From the NCBI RefSeq assembly GCF_004827385.1, contig NZ_SRXN01000003.1, positions 186,001 through 250,000 on the forward strand: a stretch of DNA of 64,000 nt. Reading direction: 5' to 3'. Positions 48,816 to 57,166 of this stretch are shown here, in pieces; positions within the stretch are counted from its first letter, which is position 1; each line of letters begins with the position of its first letter. The notes below the pieces were generated by a model. That model had not been told where the DNA came from. It did not search any database and saw only the letters and a list, made by a program, of their open reading frames with translations. This DNA is from Ensifer sp. MPMI2T (GTDB lineage Bacteria > Pseudomonadota > Alphaproteobacteria > Rhizobiales > Rhizobiaceae). Position numbers and translations under genes: made by a program.

Positions 48816-49727
48816 ATGCGCCTGATCAAGACTGTTATCGGTACTGCACTTGCCATTGCGCTCACCGCCGCTGCGGCTGAGGCCGATGTCGTCGTTTCCT
48901 CAAAAATCGATACGGAAGGGGGCGTGCTCGGCAATATCATTCTCGCCGTCCTCAATGCCAACGGCATCCAGACCACGGATCGCGTGCAACTCGGCGCGAC
49001 ACCTGTCGTGCGCAAGGCGATCACCGCCGGGGAGATTGACATCTATCCGGAATATACCGGCAACGCCGCCTTCTTCTTCGAAAAGGCGGACGATCCGGCC
49101 TGGAAGGATGCTGCCAAGGCCTATGAGCAGGCAAAGAAGCTCGACTATGACGCCAACAAGATCGTTTGGCTGACGCCGTCGCCCGCCAACAACACCTGGG
49201 CGATCGCGCTCCGCAAGGAGGTCGTAGAGGCGAACAAGCTCAAGACGCTCTCCGACTTCGGCAAATATGTCTCGGGCGGCGGCGAGGTCAAGCTCGCGGC
49301 TTCATCCGAATTCGTCAACTCGGCCGCGGCGCTGCCGGCGTTCCAGACGACCTATTCCTTCACGCTGAAGCCGGACCAGCTGATCACGCTTTCGGGCGGT
49401 GATACGGCGGCGACGATTGCCGCGGCTGCAAACCAGACGAACGGCGCCAACGCCGCGATGGTTTACGGCACCGATGGTGGCATTGCGCCCTCGGGCCTTG
49501 TCGTACTCGAAGACGACAAGAGCGTCCAGCCGGTCTATCAGCCTGCGCCGATCATCCGTGAAGCGGTGCTCAAGGAAAACCCGCAGATCGAGGAACTCCT
49601 GAAACCGGTCTTCGAAAAACTCGACCTGGTGACGCTGCAGGAGCTTAATGGCCGTGTACAGGTCGGCGGCGAACCGGCCAAGGCCGTTGCGGAGGACTTC
49701 TTGAAGAAGAACGGCTTTCTGAAATGA
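48816..49727 (+). CDS. Osmoprotectant ABC transporter substrate-binding protein (YehZ/OsmF-like)
   Basis: 303 residues. Signal peptide MRLIKTVIGTALAIALTAAAAEA; then VSSKIDTEGGVLGNIILAVLNANGIQT, VVRKAITAGEIDIYPEYTGNAAFFF and the C-terminal VTLQELNGRVQVGGEPAKAVAEDFLKKNGFL, all typical of the glycine-betaine/choline (OpuAC/OpuCC) fold in the YehZ subgroup. Periplasmic. First gene of the binding protein-permease-ATPase-permease set. Confidence 0.92.
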   Translation: MRLIKTVIGTALAIALTAAAAEADVVVSSKIDTEGGVLGNIILAVLNANGIQTTDRVQLGATPVVRKAITAGEIDIYPEYTGNAAFFFEKADDPAWKDAAKAYEQAKKLDYDANKIVWLTPSPANNTWAIALRKEVVEANKLKTLSDFGKYVSGGGEVKLAASSEFVNSAAALPAFQTTYSFTLKPDQLITLSGGDTAATIAAAANQTNGANAAMVYGTDGGIAPSGLVVLEDDKSVQPVYQPAPIIREAVLKENPQIEELLKPVFEKLDLVTLQELNGRVQVGGEPAKAVAEDFLKKNGFLK

Positions 49728-49744
49728 TGTGATGAAGGGGACGG

Positions 49745-49819
49745 CGCTTGTTCTAGTAAGTTGGAGCGGAATGCGGGCGGAAAACCGCGCACACTTTTGC
49801 TCCTCCCGCTCCAGCAAGC
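49745..49819 (+). repeat. Rhizobial hairpin repeat, family B, copy 2
   Basis: GCTTG (49746-49750) and CAAGC (49815-49819) enclose TGGAGCGG (49762-49769) and CCGCTCCA (49806-49813), with an inner GCGGGCGG-AAAA-CCGCGC hairpin. The central part aligns with 27613-27660. In the transcript it forms a large cruciform after the binding-protein gene, a position where such hairpins often protect mRNA. Confidence 0.65.
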
Positions 49820-49862
49820 ACTCCCTCGTCCATCCGATCGGACGGGCAACTCCTGAAACGCC

Positions 49863-51062
49863 ATGGGTGATGGCATGATCCAAGCAAAGGAACGCGTGCC
49901 CCTCCGCGTCGATAAGCTCGGCGTTGTCATTGCCGCGCTTGCGGTCTACGGTGCACTTCTTGCCCCGTTTGCAACCTTCCGGGCCAACCGGATCGTCCAG
50001 GGTGACGCGAAGGCAATTCTGGAGGCCTTGCCGCCGTCGCTTGGATACGCGCTTCTTGGCCTGCTGGCGTTGGCCGCGATAATTGCACTCTTCAAGACGC
50101 CGACTCTGGTGCGAATGGCTGTGGCTTTTGCCGCTCTCGTTGCGCTTGGCGTTCTGATCGGAATGGCCGCCAATCATCTGACGCCGCCGGAAAACACCTA
50201 TGCCCGCGTTTCGCCGGCCTCCGGCTTTTGGGTTATGGTTTTCGCCTTCTCACTTCTGGTTGCCGATGCGCTCACGCGTCTGAACCCGGGACCCATCATC
50301 CGCCTCCTCTTCCTGGTTGCCGTTCTTGCGGTCGCCGGTGCGATGCTGCTAGCCGGCGGCTGGGACGGGCTGTCCATTCTGAAGGAATATGCCAGCCGTG
50401 CCGACACCTTCTGGAAGGAGGCGGGGCGGCACGTAACGCTCGCGCTCGGATCGCTGGCAGCGGCGACGGTCATCGGCTTACCGCTCGGCGTGCTTTGCCA
50501 TCGCGTCGAACCGTTGCGCGCCGGCGTGTTGAACACCCTCAACGCCATCCAGACAATTCCCTCGATCGCGCTCTTCGGCATTCTGATCGCGCCGCTCGGC
50601 TGGATCGCGACGCATGTGCCGGGGGCGGCGGCAATCGGCATTCGCGGCATCGGCGTCGCGCCCGCTTTCGTTGCGCTGTTTCTCTATTCTTTGCTGCCTG
50701 TGGTCGCCAATACGGTGGTCGGGCTCGCCGGCGTTCCGCGCGACGCCAACGACGCCGCGCGCGGCATCGGCATGACCGATTGGCAGCGACTTGCCGGCAT
50801 CGAGTTTCCGCTCGCCTTTCCGGTGATCCTTACGGGCATCCGCATCGTTCTCGTCCAGAACATCGGCCTCGCAACCATCGCTGCCCTGATTGGCGGCGGC
50901 GGGTTCGGCGTCTTCGTCTTCCAGGGCATAGGCCAGACGGCGATGGATCTCGTGCTGCTCGGCGCTGTGCCGACTGTCGTCCTGGCTTTCGCGGCGGCGA
51001 TCGTCCTTGACGCCTTGATCGAAATGACCGTAACGGACCGTAAGCAGGGCAATGCCGCATGA
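49863..51062 (+). CDS. Osmoprotectant ABC transporter permease (YehY-like, with extra N-terminal helices)
   Basis: 399 residues. The N-terminal about 170 residues add several helices (VVIAALAVYGALLAPFA, YALLGLLALAAIIALF), and the C-terminal half is the OpuC-type permease with HVTLALGSLAAATVIGLPLGVLCHRVEPLR and the EAA-like GVPRDANDAARGIGMTDWQRLAGIEFPLAFPVILTGIRI. YehY has the same enlarged layout. The ATGA overlap couples it to the ATPase gene. Start could also be the ATG four codons on. Confidence 0.9.
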   Translation: MGDGMIQAKERVPLRVDKLGVVIAALAVYGALLAPFATFRANRIVQGDAKAILEALPPSLGYALLGLLALAAIIALFKTPTLVRMAVAFAALVALGVLIGMAANHLTPPENTYARVSPASGFWVMVFAFSLLVADALTRLNPGPIIRLLFLVAVLAVAGAMLLAGGWDGLSILKEYASRADTFWKEAGRHVTLALGSLAAATVIGLPLGVLCHRVEPLRAGVLNTLNAIQTIPSIALFGILIAPLGWIATHVPGAAAIGIRGIGVAPAFVALFLYSLLPVVANTVVGLAGVPRDANDAARGIGMTDWQRLAGIEFPLAFPVILTGIRIVLVQNIGLATIAALIGGGGFGVFVFQGIGQTAMDLVLLGAVPTVVLAFAAAIVLDALIEMTVTDRKQGNAA

Positions 51063-51997
51063 TCGAAATCGAACAGGTTACCAAGCGCTATGGCAATACG
51101 ACCGTTGTCGATGACGTGTCGCTGACCGTCGAACCGCATACGATTACGGTGATCGTAGGCACCTCCGGCTCGGGAAAGACGACGCTGATCAGAATGGTCA
51201 ACCGACTGGTCGAGCCGACCTCGGGCACGATCAGGATCGATGGCCAGGATAATCGTGCCGTGCCGGACTTCGAGCTTCGTCGCAGGATCGGCTACGCCAT
51301 CCAGGGCCACGGGCTGTTTCCGCACCGCACCGTCGCCCAGAACATCGCCACAGTACCGACGCTCCTCGGCTGGGATAGGAAGCGCATCGACGCGAAGGTC
51401 GAGGAACTGCTGACGCTTTTCCAGCTCGATCCGGCGGCCTTCGGCCCGCGCTATCCGCATGAGCTTTCCGGCGGCCAGCAGCAGCGGGTCGGCGTTGCGC
51501 GCGCGCTTGCCGCTGAGCCGAACGTGCTGTTGATGGACGAACCCTTCGGCGCCCTCGATCCGATCATCCGCTCCAAGGCGCAGGACGACCTTGTCGCCAT
51601 CCAGAGACATTTCGGCACGACGATCATCCTCGTCACTCATGACATGGAAGAGGCGTTTCACCTCGCCGACAGGATCGCCGTGATGGACAAGGGAGAGGTC
51701 GTGCAATACGCGACGCCGGCCGAGATGCTCGTCAAACCCGCGACACCCTTCGTCGAAACGCTGATCGGCACCAGCGAGCGGCCGTTCCGGCTGCTGGCGA
51801 TCGACACGGCCGCCGACGCGGTCGAGCCCGGCTCGGCCGAAGGCGCGCCGATACCGGCGACGCTCAGCCAGCGCGAGGCGCTCTCCGAGCTCCTGTGGTC
51901 CGGGCGATCCGCGCTACCGGTTGCCGCGCCCGACGGCGCGATCCTCGGCAAGGTCAGCCTCGAGGGGTTGGCAAAACGGGCGGCGAGGCCACGGTGA
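51059..51997 (+). CDS. Osmoprotectant ABC transporter ATP-binding protein (YehX-like)
   Basis: 312 residues. Walker A GTSGSGKTT, signature LSGGQQQRVGVARAL, Walker B VLLMDEPFGALD, switch LVTHDMEEAF. The C-terminal tail (SQREALSELLWSGRSALPVAAPDGAILGKVSLEGL) looks like a partial CBS module, as in OpuCA-type ATPases where CBS domains sense ionic strength. Confidence 0.92.
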   Translation: MIEIEQVTKRYGNTTVVDDVSLTVEPHTITVIVGTSGSGKTTLIRMVNRLVEPTSGTIRIDGQDNRAVPDFELRRRIGYAIQGHGLFPHRTVAQNIATVPTLLGWDRKRIDAKVEELLTLFQLDPAAFGPRYPHELSGGQQQRVGVARALAAEPNVLLMDEPFGALDPIIRSKAQDDLVAIQRHFGTTIILVTHDMEEAFHLADRIAVMDKGEVVQYATPAEMLVKPATPFVETLIGTSERPFRLLAIDTAADAVEPGSAEGAPIPATLSQREALSELLWSGRSALPVAAPDGAILGKVSLEGLAKRAARPR

Positions 51998-52734
51998 TGG
52001 CGTGGCTGCCCAAGCTCGTCCGGATGGCGGTCCTGCTGCTGTTGCTCGTCTTCCTGCTGCAGCCCTCCTGGTTCGAACCCTTGCTGAGGCCACTGGTTCA
52101 GCAAAATGCGCCGGCGATCTATAACCAGGGCAGTCTGTTCTGGCTGACCGTGCTGCATCTGAGAACGGTTTTTGTCGCAACGCTTGCCGCGGCTCTGGTT
52201 GCCGTGGCTCTGGCAATCCTCGTTACACGGAAGGCAGGGGCCGAGTTTCTTCCGCTTTCGCGCAGCCTCGTGAACATCGGCCAGACGTTTCCGCCGGTCG
52301 CCGTTCTTGCGCTGGCGGTACCGATTTTCGGCTTCGGCGAAAAACCGACGCTGATCGCACTCTTCCTCTACGGCCTGCTGCCGATCTTCGAAAATGCACT
52401 GACGGGTTTGACGACGCTACCGCCCGCTGTGATGGAGGCTGCACGCGGGGCGGGTATGACGGAGCGCCAGCGGCTCGTCAATATCGAGCTCCCCCTGGCG
52501 CTGCCGGTGATCCTGACGGGGATCCGATTGTCCGTCGTGATCAGTCTTGCGACCGCAACGATCGGGTCGACCGTTGCGGCGAAAACCCTCGGGGAAGTCA
52601 TCATTGCCGGCCTGCAGTCGAACAACCTCGCCTTCGTGCTTCAGGGTGGCCTCATCGTGGCCGCAATGGCCGTGCTCATCCATGATGGACTTCAGGCACT
52701 CGAACGGTTCCTTTCCGGTCGGGTACGAGCCTAG
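51997..52734 (+). CDS. Osmoprotectant ABC transporter permease (YehW-like)
   Basis: 245 residues. The start ATG overlaps the ATPase stop (TGATG; a GTG one codon earlier is also possible). OpuC-type permease: LRTVFVATLAAALVAVALAILVTRK, SRSLVNIGQTFPPVAVLALAVPIFGFGEKPTLIALFLYGLLPIFENALTGL, EAA-like PAVMEAARGAGMTERQRLVNIELPLALPVILTGIR. Last gene of the importer. Confidence 0.92.
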   Translation: MAWLPKLVRMAVLLLLLVFLLQPSWFEPLLRPLVQQNAPAIYNQGSLFWLTVLHLRTVFVATLAAALVAVALAILVTRKAGAEFLPLSRSLVNIGQTFPPVAVLALAVPIFGFGEKPTLIALFLYGLLPIFENALTGLTTLPPAVMEAARGAGMTERQRLVNIELPLALPVILTGIRLSVVISLATATIGSTVAAKTLGEVIIAGLQSNNLAFVLQGGLIVAAMAVLIHDGLQALERFLSGRVRA

Positions 52735-52795
52735 GACCATCCCCGAAATTCGCTACATGCTCGCAGAAGTCGTAACAGCATCAGTTCGGTACGAT

Positions 52796-52814
52796 TGTGA
52801 AAATGAATTTCACA
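52796..52814. promoter_or_regulatory. Operator-like palindrome before Gfo/Idh-sugar transporter operon
   Basis: TGTGAAAatgaaTTTCACA: perfect 7-bp arms with a 5-nt spacer, 96 bp upstream of the start at 52911. The spacing does not fit CRP (TGTGA-N6-TCACA), so a local sugar-responsive repressor is more likely; no regulator gene adjoins the operon. Confidence 0.55.
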
Positions 52815-52910
52815 TTTTGCCGGAATGGCCGATTTTTTGTTGACGCCCTGGAAATTCTATCCCAGTCTACGAAAATAAATTACGCCAAAAGGCAAGGGAA
52901 CAGCGCGAGC

Positions 52911-54068
52911 ATGAAAGTCGGTATAATCGGACTCGGATTCCGTCTTGGCTATCTGGGCTACGTTTTCAAAGCGATCGACGAAAGCTTCGAGATCGCCGGC
53001 TATGTCGACCCGGCGCCCGCTGGTCTCGCAACCCTTGTCGAAAAGGGCATTTCTCCCGGCAGGGCCTATTCGACGCCGGAAGAACTGATCGCTGACGAGA
53101 AGCTCGATCTCCTGATGATCGGTTCGCCGAACCACATGCATCTCGACCATATCCGCATCGGCCTCGAGGCCGGCCTCAAGATTTTCTGCGAGAAGCCCAT
53201 CGTCAGCACGATCGAGCAGAGCCTGGAACTGGCAGGGCTTCTGGCGAAGCACGGTCACGACCGTCTGATGGTCGGCCTCGTGCTGCGCTATGCGCCGCTG
53301 TACCGCGACCTCAGAGCCGCCCAGGCTGCGGGAACGCTCGGTGAGATCGTTTCGATCGAGGCGGCCGAGCATATCGAACCCTATCATGGCGCATTTTTCA
53401 TGCGTGACTGGCGCCGCTATGGACGCTACGCCGGCAGCTTCATGCTCGAAAAATGCTGCCATGACCTCGATCTCTATAACAGTGTTGTCGGCGCCCGGCC
53501 CGAACGGGTCGCAAGCTTCGGCGGCCGCAAGAGCTTCATTCCCGCCAACGACCCCACCCGTGAAGGCATCAACGATCTGCAGCTCTTCCACCGCAAGCCG
53601 AGCGGGTGGCTCGGATCGGACAAGGTCTTCGACAGCGACGGCGACATCATCGACTATCAGGTTGCGATTATCGAATACGCCAACGGCGTTGCGATGAATT
53701 TCCACACCAACCTCAACGTGCCGGACCAGTTCCGCCGCTTCTGCGTGATCGGGTCCCGCGGCATGGCCGAAGGCGACTTCATCCGCGGTTATCTCGATGT
53801 CCACGAAGTACTTTCCGGCAAGAAAGCCGTCGAGAAGCGCTATGCCGCTACGGCCCTATCGCAGCATTACGGCGCCGACGAGCAGATGGCCGCCGAGATC
53901 ATCGCCCACGTCAGGGACGAGGGGCCACTGCCGGTCTCACCGCTCGATGCGCTGGAGGCCGGCATCCTGGCGCTGTCCATGGACGAGGCGCGGATGAAGA
54001 GGGCGGTCGTCGATTTGAGACCGCTCTGGGACCGCTTCGACGAAGCGCTTCACTCCCGCGCGGCCTGA
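52911..54068 (+). CDS. Gfo/Idh/MocA-family oxidoreductase
   Basis: 385 residues from ATG 52911 (AAGGGA upstream), where MKVGIIGLGFRLGYLG gives the Rossmann motif; an open extension of 38 residues upstream is not part of the family. MIGSPNHMHLDHIRIGLEAGLKIFCEKPI contains the catalytic-type EKP. It probably oxidises a sugar or inositol-like polyol with NAD(P). It heads an operon with a sugar importer, so its substrate is likely the imported compound. Confidence 0.9.
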   Translation: MKVGIIGLGFRLGYLGYVFKAIDESFEIAGYVDPAPAGLATLVEKGISPGRAYSTPEELIADEKLDLLMIGSPNHMHLDHIRIGLEAGLKIFCEKPIVSTIEQSLELAGLLAKHGHDRLMVGLVLRYAPLYRDLRAAQAAGTLGEIVSIEAAEHIEPYHGAFFMRDWRRYGRYAGSFMLEKCCHDLDLYNSVVGARPERVASFGGRKSFIPANDPTREGINDLQLFHRKPSGWLGSDKVFDSDGDIIDYQVAIIEYANGVAMNFHTNLNVPDQFRRFCVIGSRGMAEGDFIRGYLDVHEVLSGKKAVEKRYAATALSQHYGADEQMAAEIIAHVRDEGPLPVSPLDALEAGILALSMDEARMKRAVVDLRPLWDRFDEALHSRAA

Positions 54069-54081
54069 GAGGGTGAGGAGC

Positions 54082-54966
54082 ATGAGCGTTCGGCGCAGCA
54101 CCCTCATCTTCGCCTGGATCCTGCTTCTTCCCGCCTTGCTCTATGTGTCCGTCATTGTCGCCTATCCGCTGGTGGACACGTTCATCCTGTCGTTTACGGA
54201 TGCTTCGCTGAAGAAGACGACCAAGTGGGTAGGCACGCTCAACTACGACAAGATCTTCAACAGCACTTTCGCGGAAGTGATCATCCGAACCTTCGTTTGG
54301 ACCTTCTTTTCCGTCTCGATCAAAATGATCATCGGCACGTTCGGTGCCGTCATGCTGAACGCCGCCGTACCGGGTCGCGCCCTGTTTCGTGTCCTGACCA
54401 TGCCGCCGTGGATCGTGCCAATGGCAATCGGCATCTTCATGTGGGGCTGGATGTACAACGGCCAGTTCGGGATGATTTCCGGCATCCTGCAGAACCTGGG
54501 TCTGGTCGACGGCCCGATCGCCTTCCTCGCCCACGGGTCAACCGCTTTCTGGGCAACGATCATCACCGATGTGTGGATCGGCGTGCCGCTGGTAACGCTC
54601 TATCTTCTGGCCTCGATCCAGGCGATCCCGCAGGATCTTTACGAGGCGGCATGGACGGATGGGGCCGGCCGCTTCTACCGCTTTCGCCGCATCACTCTGC
54701 CGCTGCTCGTGCCGGCAATGATCACCATGTCGATGCTGTCGCTGATCGCCACCTTCAACTCGTTCGATATCATCTGGATCCTGACGCAGGGCGGCCCGAA
54801 CGGCGACACGACGACGATGATCATCGATACCTATCGAACGGCGATCGGCTCGAAGAAATACGGGGAAGGTGCTGCGCGTGCCGTGGTGATCTGTATCTTC
54901 CTGTCGATTTTCTGCCTGCTCTACTTCCGCGTCACCCACCGCCTCGCCTCGGGAGAAAGCCGATGA
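54082..54966 (+). CDS. Sugar ABC transporter permease (MalF type)
   Basis: 294 residues from ATG 54082 (AGAGGG 8 nt upstream; GTG 54073 possible). Six membrane helices starting FAWILLLPALLYVSVIVAYPLVDTFILSF; EAA loop LYEAAWTDGAGRFYRFRRITLPLLVPAM; ILTQGGPNGDTTTM is the carbohydrate-importer (CUT1) signature. Confidence 0.92.
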   Translation: MSVRRSTLIFAWILLLPALLYVSVIVAYPLVDTFILSFTDASLKKTTKWVGTLNYDKIFNSTFAEVIIRTFVWTFFSVSIKMIIGTFGAVMLNAAVPGRALFRVLTMPPWIVPMAIGIFMWGWMYNGQFGMISGILQNLGLVDGPIAFLAHGSTAFWATIITDVWIGVPLVTLYLLASIQAIPQDLYEAAWTDGAGRFYRFRRITLPLLVPAMITMSMLSLIATFNSFDIIWILTQGGPNGDTTTMIIDTYRTAIGSKKYGEGAARAVVICIFLSIFCLLYFRVTHRLASGESR

Positions 54967-55820
54967 GCCAACCGGCCCTGATCAATCGCTATCGCTGGTA
55001 CGAGCTGGTCGGAATCTATGCGGGGATCTTCGTCTTCCTGGCCTTCATTCTTGCCCCGTTCGTCGAAGGCTTCCTGGTGTCGCTGAAGCCGCTCAGCCTG
55101 CTTTTTTCATCGCCCTATCGCTTCTGGCCGGAGAATGGCTCCTTCGCCGCCTACAGGACCATGTGGGTGAGCGTGCCGGGATTCGCCCGCTATATCTTCA
55201 ATTCGTTTTTCGTTTCCATCATCGTCACCGCGGTCGTCTTGGCGCTGGTGGTGCCGGCTGCCTATGCATTTGCGCGCTTCAGGTTCCGCGGCAGCGGATC
55301 GCTGCTTGCGGCCTTCCTTGCGGTCAACATGTTCTCCGGCGCAGTGCTTTTGATCCCGCTCTTCCGGCTGATGCGCAGCTTCGGTGTGCTCAACACCTAT
55401 TTCGCCATGATCGTGCCGGGTGTCGCCTTCCTCATTCCCTCGGCGATCTGGCTCCTGCGCACCTATATGATGCGGATCCCGCGGGAACTGGACGAGGCCG
55501 CCTTCGTCGACGGCGCCAGCCACGTCTACACGCTTCGCCGGGTGATCCTGCCGATCGCCATGCCGGGCATCACCGTGGTCGCGATTACGACCTTCATCGG
55601 CTCCTACGCCCAGCAGTTCATCTTCGCGCTGACCTTCAATTCCAAGACCGAGTACATGCCGTTGCCCGTGGGCCTCTTCGCCTATTTCGGCCGGCAGGAA
55701 GTGGTCTGGAATGAACTGATGGCCGCAAGCTTCGTCGGCATCGCGCCGGCCGTCATCGTCATTTTCTTCCTGCAACGCTATCTCGTCAGCGGCCTGACCG
55801 CCGGCGCGGTGAAACAATAA
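54963..55820 (+). CDS. Sugar ABC transporter permease (MalG type)
   Basis: 285 residues, ATGA overlap with the preceding permease gene. Helices include YAGIFVFLAFILAPFVEGFLVSL; EAA loop LDEAAFVDGASHVYTLRRVILPIAMPGI; FARFRFRG is typical of the MalG half. CUT1 family. Confidence 0.93.
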   Translation: MSQPALINRYRWYELVGIYAGIFVFLAFILAPFVEGFLVSLKPLSLLFSSPYRFWPENGSFAAYRTMWVSVPGFARYIFNSFFVSIIVTAVVLALVVPAAYAFARFRFRGSGSLLAAFLAVNMFSGAVLLIPLFRLMRSFGVLNTYFAMIVPGVAFLIPSAIWLLRTYMMRIPRELDEAAFVDGASHVYTLRRVILPIAMPGITVVAITTFIGSYAQQFIFALTFNSKTEYMPLPVGLFAYFGRQEVVWNELMAASFVGIAPAVIVIFFLQRYLVSGLTAGAVKQ

Positions 55821-55848
55821 GCAACCACCAGAGAAGGGGAGTTCCATC

Positions 55849-57078
55849 GTGACCATTGCTTACAAGACTGCTTTCCTAACGCTTGCCTTGCTCGGATCGA
55901 CCGCGCTTGGCAGCGTTGCCGCGCAGGCCGCCGACCAGGAGATCAGCTGGATCTACTGCGGCGACAAGATTGATCCGATCCACGAGAAATACATCAAGGA
56001 ATGGGAAGGCAAGAACGCCGGCTGGAAGGTGGTGCCGGAAGTCGTCGGCTGGGCCCAGTGCCAGGACAAGGCGACGACGCTTGCCGCGGCCGGTACGCCG
56101 GTCGGCATGGCCTATGTGGGATCCCGCACCCTCAAGGAATTCGCCGAGAATGACCTGATCGTCCCGGTTCCGATGACCGAGGAAGAGAAGACGAGCTACT
56201 ACCCGAACATCGTCGACACCGTGACCTTCGAGGATAACCAGTGGGGCGTGCCGATCGCCTTTTCGACCAAGGCCCTCTACTGGAACAAGGATCTCTTCAA
56301 GCAGGCCGGCCTTGACCCGGAGACGCCGCCGAAGAACTGGGCCGAGGAAATCGCGTTTGCGAAGCAGATCAAGGAAAAGACCGGCGTGCCCGGCTATGGT
56401 CTTCCGGCCAAGACCTTCGACAACACGATGCACCAGTTCATGCATTGGGTTTACACGAACAATGGCAAGGTCATCGACGGCGACAAGATCGTCATGGATA
56501 GCCCGGAGGTGCTGGCGGCGCTGCAGGCCTACAAGGACATCACGCCCTATTCGGTCGAAGGGGCGACCGCTTACGAGCAGAACGAAATCCGCGCCATCTT
56601 CCTTGACGGGAAGGTTGGCATGATCCAGGCAGGCTCCGGCGCAGCCGCGCGCCTGAAGGAGACGAAGATCAACTGGGGCATCGCTCCGCTGCCGCTCGGC
56701 CCCTCGGCCAAGGGCGAAGGCACGTTGCTGATCACCGACAGCCTGGCGATCTTCAAGGGCACCGGCGTCGAGGAAAAGGCGATCGAATTCGCGAAGTTCA
56801 TCACTTCCCCGGGACCGCAGGGCGAATACGAGCTGCAGGGCGGCGCAGGTCTGACGCCGCTGCGCCCGTCTCCGAAGGTCGATGAATTCGTCAAGGCCGA
56901 CGCGTCCTGGAAGCCGTTGATCGACGGCATCGCCTATGGTGGCCCGGAACCGCTCTTCAAGGACTACAAAGGCTTCCAGAACGTGATGATCGAGATGGTC
57001 CAGTCGGTCGTTACCGGCAAGGTCGAACCTGGCGACGCGCTGAAGAAGGCGTCAGGCGAACTCGAACAGTACAAGTAA
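55849..57078 (+). CDS. Sugar ABC transporter substrate-binding protein
   Basis: 409 residues starting at GTG (55849) after GAAGGGGA. Signal peptide ending about AAQAAD. Family 1 extracellular solute-binding protein: TTLAAAGTPVGMAYVGSRTLKEFAENDLIVPV, WGVPIAFSTKALYWNKDLFKQAGLDPETPPKNWAEEI. Two Cys early in the mature part (IYCGDK, WAQCQDK) may form a disulfide. Ligand not evident; trehalose/maltose-like or glycoside sugars are typical of the family. Confidence 0.92.
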   Translation: MTIAYKTAFLTLALLGSTALGSVAAQAADQEISWIYCGDKIDPIHEKYIKEWEGKNAGWKVVPEVVGWAQCQDKATTLAAAGTPVGMAYVGSRTLKEFAENDLIVPVPMTEEEKTSYYPNIVDTVTFEDNQWGVPIAFSTKALYWNKDLFKQAGLDPETPPKNWAEEIAFAKQIKEKTGVPGYGLPAKTFDNTMHQFMHWVYTNNGKVIDGDKIVMDSPEVLAALQAYKDITPYSVEGATAYEQNEIRAIFLDGKVGMIQAGSGAAARLKETKINWGIAPLPLGPSAKGEGTLLITDSLAIFKGTGVEEKAIEFAKFITSPGPQGEYELQGGAGLTPLRPSPKVDEFVKADASWKPLIDGIAYGGPEPLFKDYKGFQNVMIEMVQSVVTGKVEPGDALKKASGELEQYK

Positions 57079-57085
57079 GCCCGAC

Positions 57086-57125
57086 GGAGGCCGCGGAGCG
57101 TCAGCCGCGGTCTCCGTTTATTTTT
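57086..57125 (+). terminator. Intrinsic terminator between binding-protein and ATPase genes
   Basis: GGAGGCCGCGG (57086-57096) pairs with CCGCGGTCTCC (57105-57115) with one G-T, then GTTTATTTTT. It lies inside the operon, so it probably lets most transcripts stop after the binding protein and reduces ATPase expression. Confidence 0.75.
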
Positions 57126-57166
57126 GGCGGTAGAGCCGCCTCGTGCCGGTGGCCGGAGACAGATTC

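Noticed and set aside
49302-50177. Minus-strand open frame spanning the osmoprotectant binding-protein/permease junction
   Set aside because: Antisense shadow without start signals or domain; it crosses a hairpin repeat.
52796-52814. CRP site
   Set aside because: Half-sites TGTGA and TCACA are 9 nt apart, not 6.
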